NCBI RefSeq assembly: GCF_032678705.1 | Contig: NZ_JAVTSS010000001.1 | Coordinates: 1,798,001 to 1,862,000 of the forward strand | Length of the DNA stretch: 64,000 bases | Reading direction: 5' to 3' | Origin: Pedobacter frigiditerrae | GTDB taxonomy: Bacteria; Bacteroidota; Bacteroidia; Sphingobacteriales; Sphingobacteriaceae | Shown: positions 53,567-62,115 of the stretch, one piece after another | Numbering within the stretch: position 1 is the stretch's first letter | How the letters are laid out: every line of letters begins with the position of its first letter | Made by a program: the position numbers and the translations under genes | The notes under the pieces: generated by a model | The model's database searches: none | Told to the model about the DNA's origin: nothing | What the model saw: the letters and a program-made list of their open reading frames with translations, nothing else

Positions 53567-55153
53567 TTATTTATCTCCAGAAATAACAGTAATTTCTTCC
53601 TTCACCTCAGCCTCTTTTTTAACAGGGGTTTTAGCATTTCTAAAATTGTTATTGCCCAAGCTGATATTCTTTGTTTCTGCACCACTTAAACGTAAATAAG
53701 TGGTTGTTCCTACAAATGGGTTAGCATTATAAATAAAAGCATCGTTTACATTTCTCAAATCTAAAATTGGTGAATTTGCTAAAGGTGTGTAACTTTTTAC
53801 ATTATCAATGGTAAGGTAGTTTACTTTACTAGCTTTAATAGGTGCACCAATTTCTGTATTAATTTGCACATTGTGAAATTCAATTCTACTTGAATTCGTG
53901 ATATCAAAACCAGATTTTGCATCTAAATTGATATCGCTAAATGTGATGTTTTCAATCGGCATTTCTTCCAATCCATTTAAATAAGCGGCTTGATTTACTT
54001 GCCCAGTGATATTGCTAAAATGTATATTTCTAAATCTAGGCGTACGTTCAGAAACAGGCTCAACCGTTGTTTTTGCATATTGCAAATCTAAAACGATGGC
54101 TTGGTCTCTAATGTTTTTCATCACAATGTTACTGACCCTTATTTCCTCCACAATTCCACCTCTACCCCTCGCAGATTTAATTCTGATACCTCTGTCAGTA
54201 CCATCAAAAACACAGTTAGCAATGGTGATTTTCCTCACATCGCCACTCATTTCACTGCCAATTACCACACCTCCGTGACCAGATAACATGGTACAGTTAG
54301 TGATAGTGTGATTTTCTGCTGGAGTAGCCATTTTTCTACCCGGTCCATCCTTACCAGATTTAATGGTAATACAATCATCTCCTACACTAATATGGCAGTC
54401 TGAAATATGAACATTTTTACAGGATTCTGGATTGATACCATCCGTGTTTGGTGCATTTTTAGCAGGATTAAAAATAGTTACACCATATATTTTTATATTT
54501 TCACAGAACTCTGGATTAACTGTCCAAAATGGGGAGTTTTGAATAGTTATGCCTTCTATAATAATATTTTTGCTGTACATGAACTGAATAAAAGGTGGAC
54601 GTAAAAACCCTCTTTTCATTTGTTTGGGGTCATCTGGCAAAAGAATATCCTTGTTTAATTCATCAAATTTCAGTTGCCATTTAGAACGAGCTTGACCCTC
54701 TTTATAACCTTCTACGAAATCCCACCATTTTTTACCATGTCCATCAATAATTCCTCGTCCCTTAATAGCGATGTTCTCGGCTTTGTAAGCATAAAAAAGT
54801 GGCGAAAAGCTAGTTACATCAACACCTTCGTACCTACTTTTAACCATTGGTAAATATTGGTCAAAATCATCGCTAAAATGTAGTTCGGCGCCTGCATCAA
54901 TTAAAATGGTAATGTTACTTTTTAAATGAATTGGTCCGGTTAAGTACTTACCTGCCGGGAAATAAATTGTACCACCTCCTTTTTTTACAGCAGCGTCAAT
55001 AGCGTTTTTGATGGCCGTTGTGGCGAGTTTACTGCTATCATTTTTTGCACCGTAAGTGAGCACATTGTAATAGTTTTGCGCATTTGCCGATATGCTCAAG
55101 CTTGTTATTAAAACAAAAAGGATAGTTTTTAATATGTTGATGTTTTTTTTCAT
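53567..55153 (-). CDS. GH28 polygalacturonase-family enzyme
   Basis: A 528-residue secreted protein with signal peptide ending near SANAQ (residue 26). The parallel beta-helix carries all GH28 hallmarks: NTDGI (Asp238 region, 236-240), GDDC (258-261), GHGG (292-295) and RIK (324-326). The N-terminal VLTYGAKNDSSKLATTAIKNAI is also typical. GH28 enzymes hydrolyse alpha-1,4-galacturonan or act as rhamnogalacturonan hydrolases/exo-galacturonidases. The about 60-residue charged C-terminal tail (EAEVKEEITV) is unusual but short. It lies between GH95 and the (alpha/alpha)6 hydrolase genes. Confidence 0.93.
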   Translation of the reverse strand: MKKNINILKTILFVLITSLSISANAQNYYNVLTYGAKNDSSKLATTAIKNAIDAAVKKGGGTIYFPAGKYLTGPIHLKSNITILIDAGAELHFSDDFDQYLPMVKSRYEGVDVTSFSPLFYAYKAENIAIKGRGIIDGHGKKWWDFVEGYKEGQARSKWQLKFDELNKDILLPDDPKQMKRGFLRPPFIQFMYSKNIIIEGITIQNSPFWTVNPEFCENIKIYGVTIFNPAKNAPNTDGINPESCKNVHISDCHISVGDDCITIKSGKDGPGRKMATPAENHTITNCTMLSGHGGVVIGSEMSGDVRKITIANCVFDGTDRGIRIKSARGRGGIVEEIRVSNIVMKNIRDQAIVLDLQYAKTTVEPVSERTPRFRNIHFSNITGQVNQAAYLNGLEEMPIENITFSDINLDAKSGFDITNSSRIEFHNVQINTEIGAPIKASKVNYLTIDNVKSYTPLANSPILDLRNVNDAFIYNANPFVGTTTYLRLSGAETKNISLGNNNFRNAKTPVKKEAEVKEEITVISGDK

Positions 55154-55173
55154 TTAATATTTGTAAAATTTGC

Positions 55174-55282
55174 CGTCATTGCGAGAACCAATTTTTCATT
55201 GGTTCGTGGCAATCTGCTGGTGTGATGGGCTTATCCTAGTTATCCTCCCCACTAGCAGATTGCTTCGTTCCTCGCAATGACG
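55174..55282. repeat. CGTCATTGCGAG family repeat, full copy
   Basis: Starts CGTCATTGCGAGAACC and ends CTCGCAATGACG, with inner arms GCAATCTGCTGGTG and CACTAGCAGATTGC. It fills the gap between the GH28 and (alpha/alpha)6 genes. Confidence 0.85.
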
Positions 55283-55292
55283 CACTTGGTTT

Positions 55293-56846
55293 TTACTTCA
55301 TTTTAATTTTAACAGGTTTCAAATCATCAGTTTTGTAAAGCAACTTGCCATTTACATAAATCTGAAATCCTTTTCCTTTATTATATTTCTTACCTGTTTT
55401 ATCCCAAAGTAAGGTAATCGTTTTATCATGATAAGAAATTCTATCCAACATGAACCAATCCCATTGTCCTTTCGGAATTAATGGATAAACTTCTAAAACA
55501 TTATCTTCACGAGGTTTAAAACCAATTAAATCATTAATTACTAAATCAGCAAAAGTAGAATGATTGTAAAAACTACTTCTCGGATTATCGCCTTTTAACC
55601 ACTCACCATTTTTCTCATCCTGATATTCACCAATATATGGTTTGCCGTTTTTGGTGTGTGATTTAGCATATAATTGCAATTCATTATAAAATACTTTTGG
55701 AGTCATCTTACCATGGTTTTTATAATTAACCAATAGGTTCGATAATCCTTTTAAAGTCTGCGAAGTTGCAAATGGCCATAAAGCGCCATCCCATTCGCAA
55801 CTATGCCCTGTACCACGAGTTCTAAAAGTGGGTTCTCTTCTTTCGGCTGTTGTTAATCCCCAAGGCGATTTAAATCCGCCAGTGTCTAATAATTGGTCCC
55901 AAGCTTTGGCGTAATTTGCATTATCATCTGGTAAATTAAAATCCCAAGGAATAAAACCAATTGCTTCTCTGGCTTTTGCCAATCCGCCTTTTGCATACCT
56001 AGTCTTAAAGAACGAAGTAGAAGCATCCCACAAACTATCTTGCACCAGTTTTTTCAATATGGCTTGTTTCGACTGGTATTTTTGTTTTAAAGCCTCATTC
56101 TTCAACAAGGTTGAAATATTGACTAAAGCCTTTGCATTAGCATACATGTAACTGTTAATGGTTGGACGATTGTTTTGGTCTTTTCTCGAACCACTCACAG
56201 ACTCTTCCATCCCATCTTTTACGTCGTGCTGCCAAAATAAACCATTTTTAACCTGTCTTTCTGTTTCCCATTTGGTGTAATCTGCATCCAAGGTGGGAAG
56301 AATACTTTTCAAAAACCCCACATCAGGTTTTACCAAATAATTCTGATAAACGGCATCATCTACCCAACTGCTAAATTGATGGAAACGTTGTTTCGTCTGA
56401 CCTACATCTGCTTTATACAACCAAAAATTGATATACTCTTTTAAATAGCTATTGTTTTTTAACCATCTACCCTCGTAAATATGGTGACCTAAAGCACAGC
56501 TGATGGAATTGTATTTCCCGGCGTGTTTTACTGGTTCAATAAATTCTGTGAAAATGAAACCTTCTGGTGTTTTAACCAAATGCTTTCTGAAAGTCCACCA
56601 ACGATAGTAATAATTTTGCTCAATAATTGGATCTGGACAATCTAACAAAGGCACATTTGCCGACAGCCAATCAAACGCTTGTGCATTAGGCACGAAGTTT
56701 TTAACAGCTTCTGTATCAATTTTATTAAAGTAAGTTACATACTTTTTCAGTTTAGCTGTACTTAGCAATTGTTTTTGCTGAGCGTAACTAGTTATTGTTA
56801 TAAAAAGCAATAACAAGGTTGATAATATTTTCTTCTCTTTATTCAT
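55293..56846 (-). CDS. (alpha/alpha)6-barrel glycoside hydrolase, MGH1/GH63-like
   Basis: A 517-residue secreted protein with signal peptide ending near SYAQ. The sequence is a helical barrel with motifs YYYRWWTFRKHL, GHHIYEGRWLKN, LFWQHDVKDGMEESVSGSR, YMYANAKALVNIS, WDFNLPDDN, and GHSCEWDGALWPFATSQT. These resemble the MGH1-like/GH63/trehalase-type fold. A short C-terminal beta domain follows (PRSSFYNHSTFADLVINDLIG, VYPLIPKGQW). Acidic residues in KDGMEES and CEWDG are catalytic candidates. Its substrate is unknown; alpha-linked side-chain residues of pectin are possible. ATG of the downstream gene in this strand order overlaps: this gene's start overlaps the stop of the preceding 916-residue gene by one base (TAATG). 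Confidence 0.77.
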   Translation of the reverse strand: MNKEKKILSTLLLLFITITSYAQQKQLLSTAKLKKYVTYFNKIDTEAVKNFVPNAQAFDWLSANVPLLDCPDPIIEQNYYYRWWTFRKHLVKTPEGFIFTEFIEPVKHAGKYNSISCALGHHIYEGRWLKNNSYLKEYINFWLYKADVGQTKQRFHQFSSWVDDAVYQNYLVKPDVGFLKSILPTLDADYTKWETERQVKNGLFWQHDVKDGMEESVSGSRKDQNNRPTINSYMYANAKALVNISTLLKNEALKQKYQSKQAILKKLVQDSLWDASTSFFKTRYAKGGLAKAREAIGFIPWDFNLPDDNANYAKAWDQLLDTGGFKSPWGLTTAERREPTFRTRGTGHSCEWDGALWPFATSQTLKGLSNLLVNYKNHGKMTPKVFYNELQLYAKSHTKNGKPYIGEYQDEKNGEWLKGDNPRSSFYNHSTFADLVINDLIGFKPREDNVLEVYPLIPKGQWDWFMLDRISYHDKTITLLWDKTGKKYNKGKGFQIYVNGKLLYKTDDLKPVKIKMK

Positions 56847-59596
56847 TATTCAAATAGCCAATCTATGTCTCTCCCACGACCATCGAGACCTGCATTAAAA
56901 ATTCTTAATTCTTGTTTATCGTCGATAAAACCTAAAACCAAACAAGCGCCTTTACTTAAGTTTAATGTGTGTGTACCAGCAGCAAATGAATAAGCGTGAA
57001 TATTTACTGGCGGAAAACCATTTACAATTATTCCATTAGAAATCTTGATTTCAGATTGTCCGTAGTTGTTTGCGCTTGCGTCTATCTCTAATTGTGGCGC
57101 AGGAGAATATTTAGGGTTTTTCTCATTAAAGAAACCAATCAATAACTTAACAGGAGTTTTTGTAGTAAACTTAATTTCTGTTCCACTAGTCATTTGTTGT
57201 TTCTTAGCAAACTGAATTCCTTTTAATCCAATTAACTTCTCAGTAACCTCTTTTATTTGAGAAATAGTATCAGAAAACACAACTGCAGATTTACCAATTT
57301 TATAAGTAGAATTGTTAGCAAGCAATTGTACATCAGCATTTTGGAATTGCACAATTGGCACAACCGGCCCAGGTTTAAGCGATTTTAATGAATCGATACT
57401 TTTTTTGAAATGGTTTAATTCTTTGGTGTAAACTGGCAACATTTCTTTCCAATGGATGAAAGTTTTATCGACCCCACGCATTGGAATTTTACGTTGTTTA
57501 GTTTGCATACTGTTCGCATATAAGTACTCATTTTCAGTCAGTTTAACCAATTCAGCATAATAATCAACACTCTTTTCTAGAGATGGTAAGGCTTTTTCCA
57601 AATCCTCGACTTTGTTAGAATATTTGAACCTTAAAATCCATAAGGCACTTTTAACCTTTTCTGCATAAAAATTTGCCATTGCATCATAACAATACATGTC
57701 ATTTTTAAGCCTTCTAAATCCTTCCTTATCTTTTGTAACAGCAGTTGATGCCTGATTAATTGATGCCAAAGCTTTTTTTCCGTGTTCTACAACTTCTTTT
57801 GCAATTTGAACAGGTGTTTCGCCAATGTGTGGTTGTTTATTCCAGTCTTTCTCAGCATATTCGATAATCATTTCTCCCTCAGGAGCTTCAGATTCATACA
57901 TTAAGGTAAATAAACCATAACGGAAAGGATTAATCAACTGTGTCATCAACATCCCTAAGGTTAAAGTCTGACGGTTACCATCGGTGATGCCATAACGCCT
58001 TAACAGTTTTGGAGAAATCTCACCAGCTTCTTCATAAGCGTTTAAAATCGCCTTTCCAGAACTTAGGTTAGTACCATATTTATTGGCTAACTGATTGCCC
58101 CAATAATTAATTTCATCGTTTCTATTGCGATTAGGATTCCAAGCATATCTTGCCCATTCTTTGTACCAAATCCAGTCTCTATCTACTTGTAATTGTCTTT
58201 TCGTGATTTTATCAGCAGTAAAAGGCCAATCCCAATAACCAGATTGTGGATATAAATGCAGACCTTTTGCTCCGTAGATTTTATCCATTGCCTGTACCGA
58301 TTTCTGGATGAAATCTGCCGAACCATATCTAAAAGGCTCCAAATTCGCTAGAATGTGTACGTTAGAAATATTCATTGTACCAATTCTGCTCAACGTTCTA
58401 TTTAGCTCTGCCCAAGCACCTCTTGGCCCATAAGTGGTTAAAGCTTCTCCATTAAATTTATTCTCGGTATATAAATTTTTGTAAATCGGTAATGCAGCTT
58501 TCATCACCGCTGGTGCGTCTGTGTCATGTGCACGTAAAACGATTGGCGGTTCTTCTTTTATGCCAGCAGCCTTTAAACCATCTTTTACACCAGGGATTAT
58601 GGTTTTTGTAAACCAATCAATATCATCCTGCCCAACACCTTCCATCGCTTCACCTAATGCCACCATTATACCCACATTTGGATATTTCTGTACAAAGGCA
58701 GCAATAGATTTTTGCGTATAATCTGCAATTAAAGGAATGATTGGGCGATTTCTATCTTGAGTTTTTAAGTTATGTTTTTCGGCAAAAGGTTTTGGGATGA
58801 TGATGTTATAAAACATTTGAATGACCCATATCCCACGTTTATCAGCCTCTGCCGTTAAAAAACGAAACATTTCTTCGTTCTTTTTGAATGTAGCTTCGTC
58901 AACCTCTAAAGCTTCAGGATAATCTTTTAGTTTTACTAAGGATGAAAAAGGATGGCCATTCCATAAATACAACGAGTTGAAACGGTTGTCAACCATCATA
59001 TCTAAATACTTAACCCATAAAGCTTTATCATAAAACCAAGGAAAAGATTCTGGTGTATATGGATATTCGTAAACATCCCTCCCAGGCAAATAATCTGGTT
59101 TTTGCAAACCGATACAAGTTCCCCTTAATACCATTTGCGGATGGTCAATTATGGCAAGCTGAGATGGAATTTTTCCGCCAGCTGCGATTTTCTCACTTAA
59201 ATCTATACAACCATACAAAGCACCTGAGTTATCTGCACCTATAATATATAACGTACCATCTTTATCATACGAAGTTAAAAAACCTTCTTTGCCTGCACTT
59301 ATAGCTTTATCTTTTAATGCTGATGGGTAGAGTTTTGCTAAAACCCTGTCTTCGGCTGTGCCAATTACTATGGCTAACTTACCTTTGGCTATCTTTTCGT
59401 TGTAGTTGATTGTTTTTAACTTAATCTCGTAACCAGCTTTTGTTAAAGCATTCACCAGCCTACCAACACCAAACTTTACACGTTGGGCATCTTGTAACGA
59501 AACATAAATTGTTTTGCTTTCCTTTAAAAGAGTTGCTGCTTCTGAAAAGAGCGGAGCGCAAAATAATAGGGAAATGAATATTAGAAAATTTCTCAT
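56846..59596 (-). CDS. large secreted glycosidase with GH67/GH20-type N-domain (alpha-uronidase candidate)
   Basis: A 916-residue protein with signal peptide ending near FSEAA. Residues about 20-150 match the small alpha/beta domain found ahead of GH20/GH67/GH84/GH115 barrels (VGRLVNALTKAGYEIKL, AIVIGTAEDR, GFLTSYDKDGTLYIIGADNSGALYG). The barrel follows (VLRGTCIGLQKPDYL, LDMMVDNRFNSLYLWNGHPF, GIMVALGEAMEGVGQDD, IVLRAHDTDAP). Acidic residues in LGEAMEG and RAHDTDAP are catalytic candidates. A helical segment (about 560-760) and a C-terminal beta domain complete it. An alpha-glucuronidase or alpha-galacturonidase role is plausible, not shown. It is the first gene of the minus-strand GH block and has an operator-rich leader. 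Confidence 0.75.
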   Translation of the reverse strand: MRNFLIFISLLFCAPLFSEAATLLKESKTIYVSLQDAQRVKFGVGRLVNALTKAGYEIKLKTINYNEKIAKGKLAIVIGTAEDRVLAKLYPSALKDKAISAGKEGFLTSYDKDGTLYIIGADNSGALYGCIDLSEKIAAGGKIPSQLAIIDHPQMVLRGTCIGLQKPDYLPGRDVYEYPYTPESFPWFYDKALWVKYLDMMVDNRFNSLYLWNGHPFSSLVKLKDYPEALEVDEATFKKNEEMFRFLTAEADKRGIWVIQMFYNIIIPKPFAEKHNLKTQDRNRPIIPLIADYTQKSIAAFVQKYPNVGIMVALGEAMEGVGQDDIDWFTKTIIPGVKDGLKAAGIKEEPPIVLRAHDTDAPAVMKAALPIYKNLYTENKFNGEALTTYGPRGAWAELNRTLSRIGTMNISNVHILANLEPFRYGSADFIQKSVQAMDKIYGAKGLHLYPQSGYWDWPFTADKITKRQLQVDRDWIWYKEWARYAWNPNRNRNDEINYWGNQLANKYGTNLSSGKAILNAYEEAGEISPKLLRRYGITDGNRQTLTLGMLMTQLINPFRYGLFTLMYESEAPEGEMIIEYAEKDWNKQPHIGETPVQIAKEVVEHGKKALASINQASTAVTKDKEGFRRLKNDMYCYDAMANFYAEKVKSALWILRFKYSNKVEDLEKALPSLEKSVDYYAELVKLTENEYLYANSMQTKQRKIPMRGVDKTFIHWKEMLPVYTKELNHFKKSIDSLKSLKPGPVVPIVQFQNADVQLLANNSTYKIGKSAVVFSDTISQIKEVTEKLIGLKGIQFAKKQQMTSGTEIKFTTKTPVKLLIGFFNEKNPKYSPAPQLEIDASANNYGQSEIKISNGIIVNGFPPVNIHAYSFAAGTHTLNLSKGACLVLGFIDDKQELRIFNAGLDGRGRDIDWLFE

Positions 59597-59600
59597 TCAA

Positions 59601-59686
59601 TTTGGTTCAAGCGCTTAAACTTTCAAAGTTTAAACTATATTTGGTTCAACAATATTGTTTAAATATAAAAACAACATTCAAATATA
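59601..59686 (-). promoter_or_regulatory. promoter and operator cluster ahead of the 59.6-43.9 kb operon
   Basis: On the minus strand TATATTTG (59679-59686) matches the -7 box. Between it and the start codon are a perfect palindrome AACAATATTGTT (59648-59659), a perfect 19-bp palindrome TTAAACTTTCAAAGTTTAA (59615-59633) and a LacI-type core AAGCGCTT (59608-59615) in the near-palindrome TTCAAGCGCTTAAA. A 10-bp direct repeat TTTGGTTCAA occurs at 59601 and 59640. The regulator that binds is not identifiable here. Confidence 0.45.
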
Positions 59687-59771
59687 AGTAAATCAATATT
59701 TTGTTTAATGTAATATTTCTGCAAGTTAATGTAGCATATTAGCATTTGAATTTTGCAATTTCAGAAAAACT

Positions 59772-59996
59772 TTAATTAAACATTAGATTAATTATTACGA
59801 CAATTACTATGATAGTTAAAACACCGACAAAACAGTTGCTATAATCTTCAGCATCAAACAAATCATATCGTTTCATTTTTTTTGGCTCATATTTTAACCC
59901 AAGAAAAAAACAAGAAACTTGTTTAATCCATTTGCCCAGATTTGCTAATAATAAGCTACCTAGTACGTAAATAATTATTTCACCTAAAAAAGCCAT
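59772..59996 (-). CDS. small two-helix membrane protein, hypothetical
   Basis: About 74 residues from the ATG at 59996. Two hydrophobic segments (FLGEIIIYVLGSLLLANLG, and VGVLTIIVIVVIINLMF at the C-terminus) flank a basic, Lys/Tyr-rich loop (LKYEPKKMKRYDLFD). No family is recognised. A TTG four codons upstream (60008) could also start it. It is unrelated in style to the neighbouring secreted enzymes and lies in the 700-bp gap between the GH operon and the deoxy-sugar oxidation operon. It may be real because the frame ends cleanly and codes for a plausible small membrane protein. Confidence 0.5.
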   Translation of the reverse strand: MAFLGEIIIYVLGSLLLANLGKWIKQVSCFFLGLKYEPKKMKRYDLFDAEDYSNCFVGVLTIIVIVVIINLMFN

Positions 59997-60008
59997 GAAA
60001 AATCTCAA

Positions 60009-60297
60009 CTTATGCCCTATAATAAATATGCCAATATAACATAATACTTAGGCAATAAAATACAATTAAAAATATCCAATTACTGTTTTATTTGTAAACT
60101 TGGATAATTATAAGCCGATATGATTAATATGTATTGACTATCCATCATATAGGCTTGAACGATTTGCTAGCGTTAACGATAGAAGCGGCATCCTTTTTGG
60201 CTGTCATCCTGAGCTTGTCGAAGGACAGCTAAAAAGATATAGCGGATAGCGTGTTAAAACGCCCAAATAATTTTAGAATATTAAACTAAATATAAAT
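60009..60297. promoter_or_regulatory. spacer before the deoxy-sugar oxidation operon
   Basis: No gene is seen. The spacer contains an inverted repeat GGCTGTC...GGACAGC (about 60199-60229) with flanking T/A runs, a sequence (CATCCTGAGCTTGTCGAAGG) that looks like a dispersed repeat. A short palindrome CGTTAACG lies near 60174. A promoter for the plus-strand operon is expected but no clear TAnnTTTG box was found. Confidence 0.35.
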
Positions 60298-61062
60298 ATG
60301 TTTTCATTACAAGGCAAAAAAGCAGTTGTAACAGGCGGAGGAAGTGGAATTGGGAAAGCAATTGCAACTATATTAGCTAAACAAGGTGCCGAAGTGCACA
60401 TTATAGAATTGGGTATTGAACAAGCTTCGGCTTCGCTAGAAGAAATTAAAAATGCAGGTGGAAAAGCTTTCAGCTATGCTTGCGATGTGGCTAATCACCA
60501 AGCTGTTGTTGATACTTTTAAAACAATTGGTGCGATAGACATTTTAATCAACAATGCAGGAATTGCACACGTAGGAAAAGTAGACACCACATCAGAAACT
60601 GATTTTGATAGGGTGATGAATGTAAACGTAAAAGGTGTTTACAACTGTTTACATGCTGTTATTCCTCAACTTCGTTTAGCTGGCGGAGGTGTAATTATCA
60701 ATATGGCATCAATAGCTGCTTTAATCGGATTGCCAGACCGTTTTGCTTATAGTGCCGCAAAAGGAGCTGTAAAAGCTATGACAATGAGTATTGCCAAGGA
60801 TTATATCAATGAAAATATCAGATGTAATTCCATTTCGCCAGCAAGGGTTCACACGCCATTTGTTGATGGGTTTTTACAGAAAAATTATCCAGATAACATT
60901 CCTGAAATGTTCGAGAAATTATCAAAATCACAACCAATTGGAAGAATGGGCAAGCCTGAAGAAGTTGGTGCTTTGGCTTTATTTTTATGTAGCGACGAAG
61001 CCTCTTTTATAACAGGATGCGATTACCCAATTGATGGTGGATTTACAACTTTAAATAATTAA
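60298..61062 (+). CDS. SDR-family dehydrogenase (2-keto-3-deoxy-L-fuconate/-rhamnonate dehydrogenase candidate)
   Basis: A 254-residue short-chain dehydrogenase with complete motifs: NAD-binding GGGSGIGK (residues 13-20), NNAG (85-88), and the Ser138-Tyr151-Lys155 catalytic set (YSAAKG). There is no signal peptide, so it is cytoplasmic. It is followed within 10 bp by an FAH-family hydrolase and then by mutarotase, lactonase and L-lactate dehydrogenase genes. That order fits oxidation of 2-keto-3-deoxy-L-fuconate (or L-rhamnonate) to the 2,4-diketo acid. A role as the initial sugar dehydrogenase is the main alternative. Confidence 0.88.
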   Translation: MFSLQGKKAVVTGGGSGIGKAIATILAKQGAEVHIIELGIEQASASLEEIKNAGGKAFSYACDVANHQAVVDTFKTIGAIDILINNAGIAHVGKVDTTSETDFDRVMNVNVKGVYNCLHAVIPQLRLAGGGVIINMASIAALIGLPDRFAYSAAKGAVKAMTMSIAKDYINENIRCNSISPARVHTPFVDGFLQKNYPDNIPEMFEKLSKSQPIGRMGKPEEVGALALFLCSDEASFITGCDYPIDGGFTTLNN

Positions 61063-61072
61063 ATTATACAGA

Positions 61073-61921
61073 ATGAAATTAATAAGATTTGGCGAAGCTG
61101 GAGCTGAAAAACCAGGCGTAATTATAGATGAGAAATATTACGATGTATCTAGTTTGGTAAGTGATTATGATGAAAAATTTTTCGCTGGTGATGCCATCAC
61201 AAAACTAGCTGAGGCTATTAAAACTGCTAATTTACCTGAAGTTGATAAAAGCGTAAGATTAGGTGCTGCTTTAGCTCGTCCTTCTAAAATAATTTGTGTT
61301 GGGTTAAATTATAAAGACCATGCTGCAGAAACAAATGCGGCAATTCCAACTGAACCTATTTTATTTTTTAAGGCAACTACTGCTATTGTTGGTCCGAATG
61401 ATGATTTGGAAATCCCTAAAAACAGTGTAAAAACTGATTGGGAAGTGGAACTGGCTATTGTTATTGGTAAAAAAGCTAAATATGTTGAAGAGGCTGATGC
61501 TTATGACCACATTGCCGGTTACGTTTTACATAACGATTATAGCGAACGTGAATTTCAATTAGAAAGAAACGGGCAATGGGTAAAAGGTAAAAGTGCTGAT
61601 ACTTTCGCTCCTATCGGACCATTTATTGCAACACCTGATGAAATTGCAGACGTACATAATCTTCGCCTTTGGCTAACCGTAAATGGAAAAACCTTGCAAG
61701 ACGGAAATACAAGCAACTTGATTTTTAATGTTCCTTTCATGATATCTTATATCAGTCAGTTCATGACTTTATTACCAGGAGATGTGATTACAACTGGAAC
61801 ACCAGCTGGAGTTGGATTAGGTCAGAAACCTACACCTTGGTACTTAAAACCTGGCGATGTTGTGGAGTTGGGAATAGATGGATTGGGAAGTAGTAAACAA
61901 AACGTTAAAGCATACCAATAA
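61073..61921 (+). CDS. FAH-family 2,4-diketo-3-deoxy-L-fuconate/-rhamnonate hydrolase candidate
   Basis: A 282-residue fumarylacetoacetate-hydrolase-family protein. The catalytic core shows GLNYKDHAAE (77-86), metal-ligand acids in DWEVELA (122-128; Glu124 and Glu126) and HNDYSERE (153-160; Asp155), and the late TTGTPAGVGLG loop. These are the usual residues for C-C bond hydrolysis of a diketo acid using a divalent metal. In the pathway it would split 2,4-diketo-3-deoxy-L-fuconate (or rhamnonate) into pyruvate and L-lactate. That matches the L-lactate dehydrogenase gene at the window edge. The start lies 10 bp after the SDR stop codon. Confidence 0.9.
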   Translation: MKLIRFGEAGAEKPGVIIDEKYYDVSSLVSDYDEKFFAGDAITKLAEAIKTANLPEVDKSVRLGAALARPSKIICVGLNYKDHAAETNAAIPTEPILFFKATTAIVGPNDDLEIPKNSVKTDWEVELAIVIGKKAKYVEEADAYDHIAGYVLHNDYSEREFQLERNGQWVKGKSADTFAPIGPFIATPDEIADVHNLRLWLTVNGKTLQDGNTSNLIFNVPFMISYISQFMTLLPGDVITTGTPAGVGLGQKPTPWYLKPGDVVELGIDGLGSSKQNVKAYQ

Positions 61922-61928
61922 AAATTGT

Positions 61929-61983
61929 CGTCATTGCGAGGGTCGATTTTTCATCGCCCAAAGCAATCTGCTGATGTGGTGGG
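61929..61983. repeat. partial CGTCATTGCGAG family repeat (left half)
   Basis: CGTCATTGCGAGGGTCGATT, then the arm AAGCAATCTGCTGATGTGGT. The right half is missing. It is the only member of the family found in the deoxy-sugar oxidation operon. Confidence 0.7.
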
Positions 61984-62115
61984 TTCTAATAAATATTTTT
62001 TGTAATTTAACAACCTAATCTGAGATGCAATGATAATTTTTGACAAATTCTATTAAACGTTGTTATATAGTTTTCAAAGTATCAAATTTCAAAATCGTAA
62101 ATCTAATATTAAATC

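Noticed and set aside
60199-60229. Hairpin GGCTGTC/GGACAGC as a terminator
   Set aside because: No gene ends just before it on either strand, and its sequence resembles a dispersed intergenic repeat.
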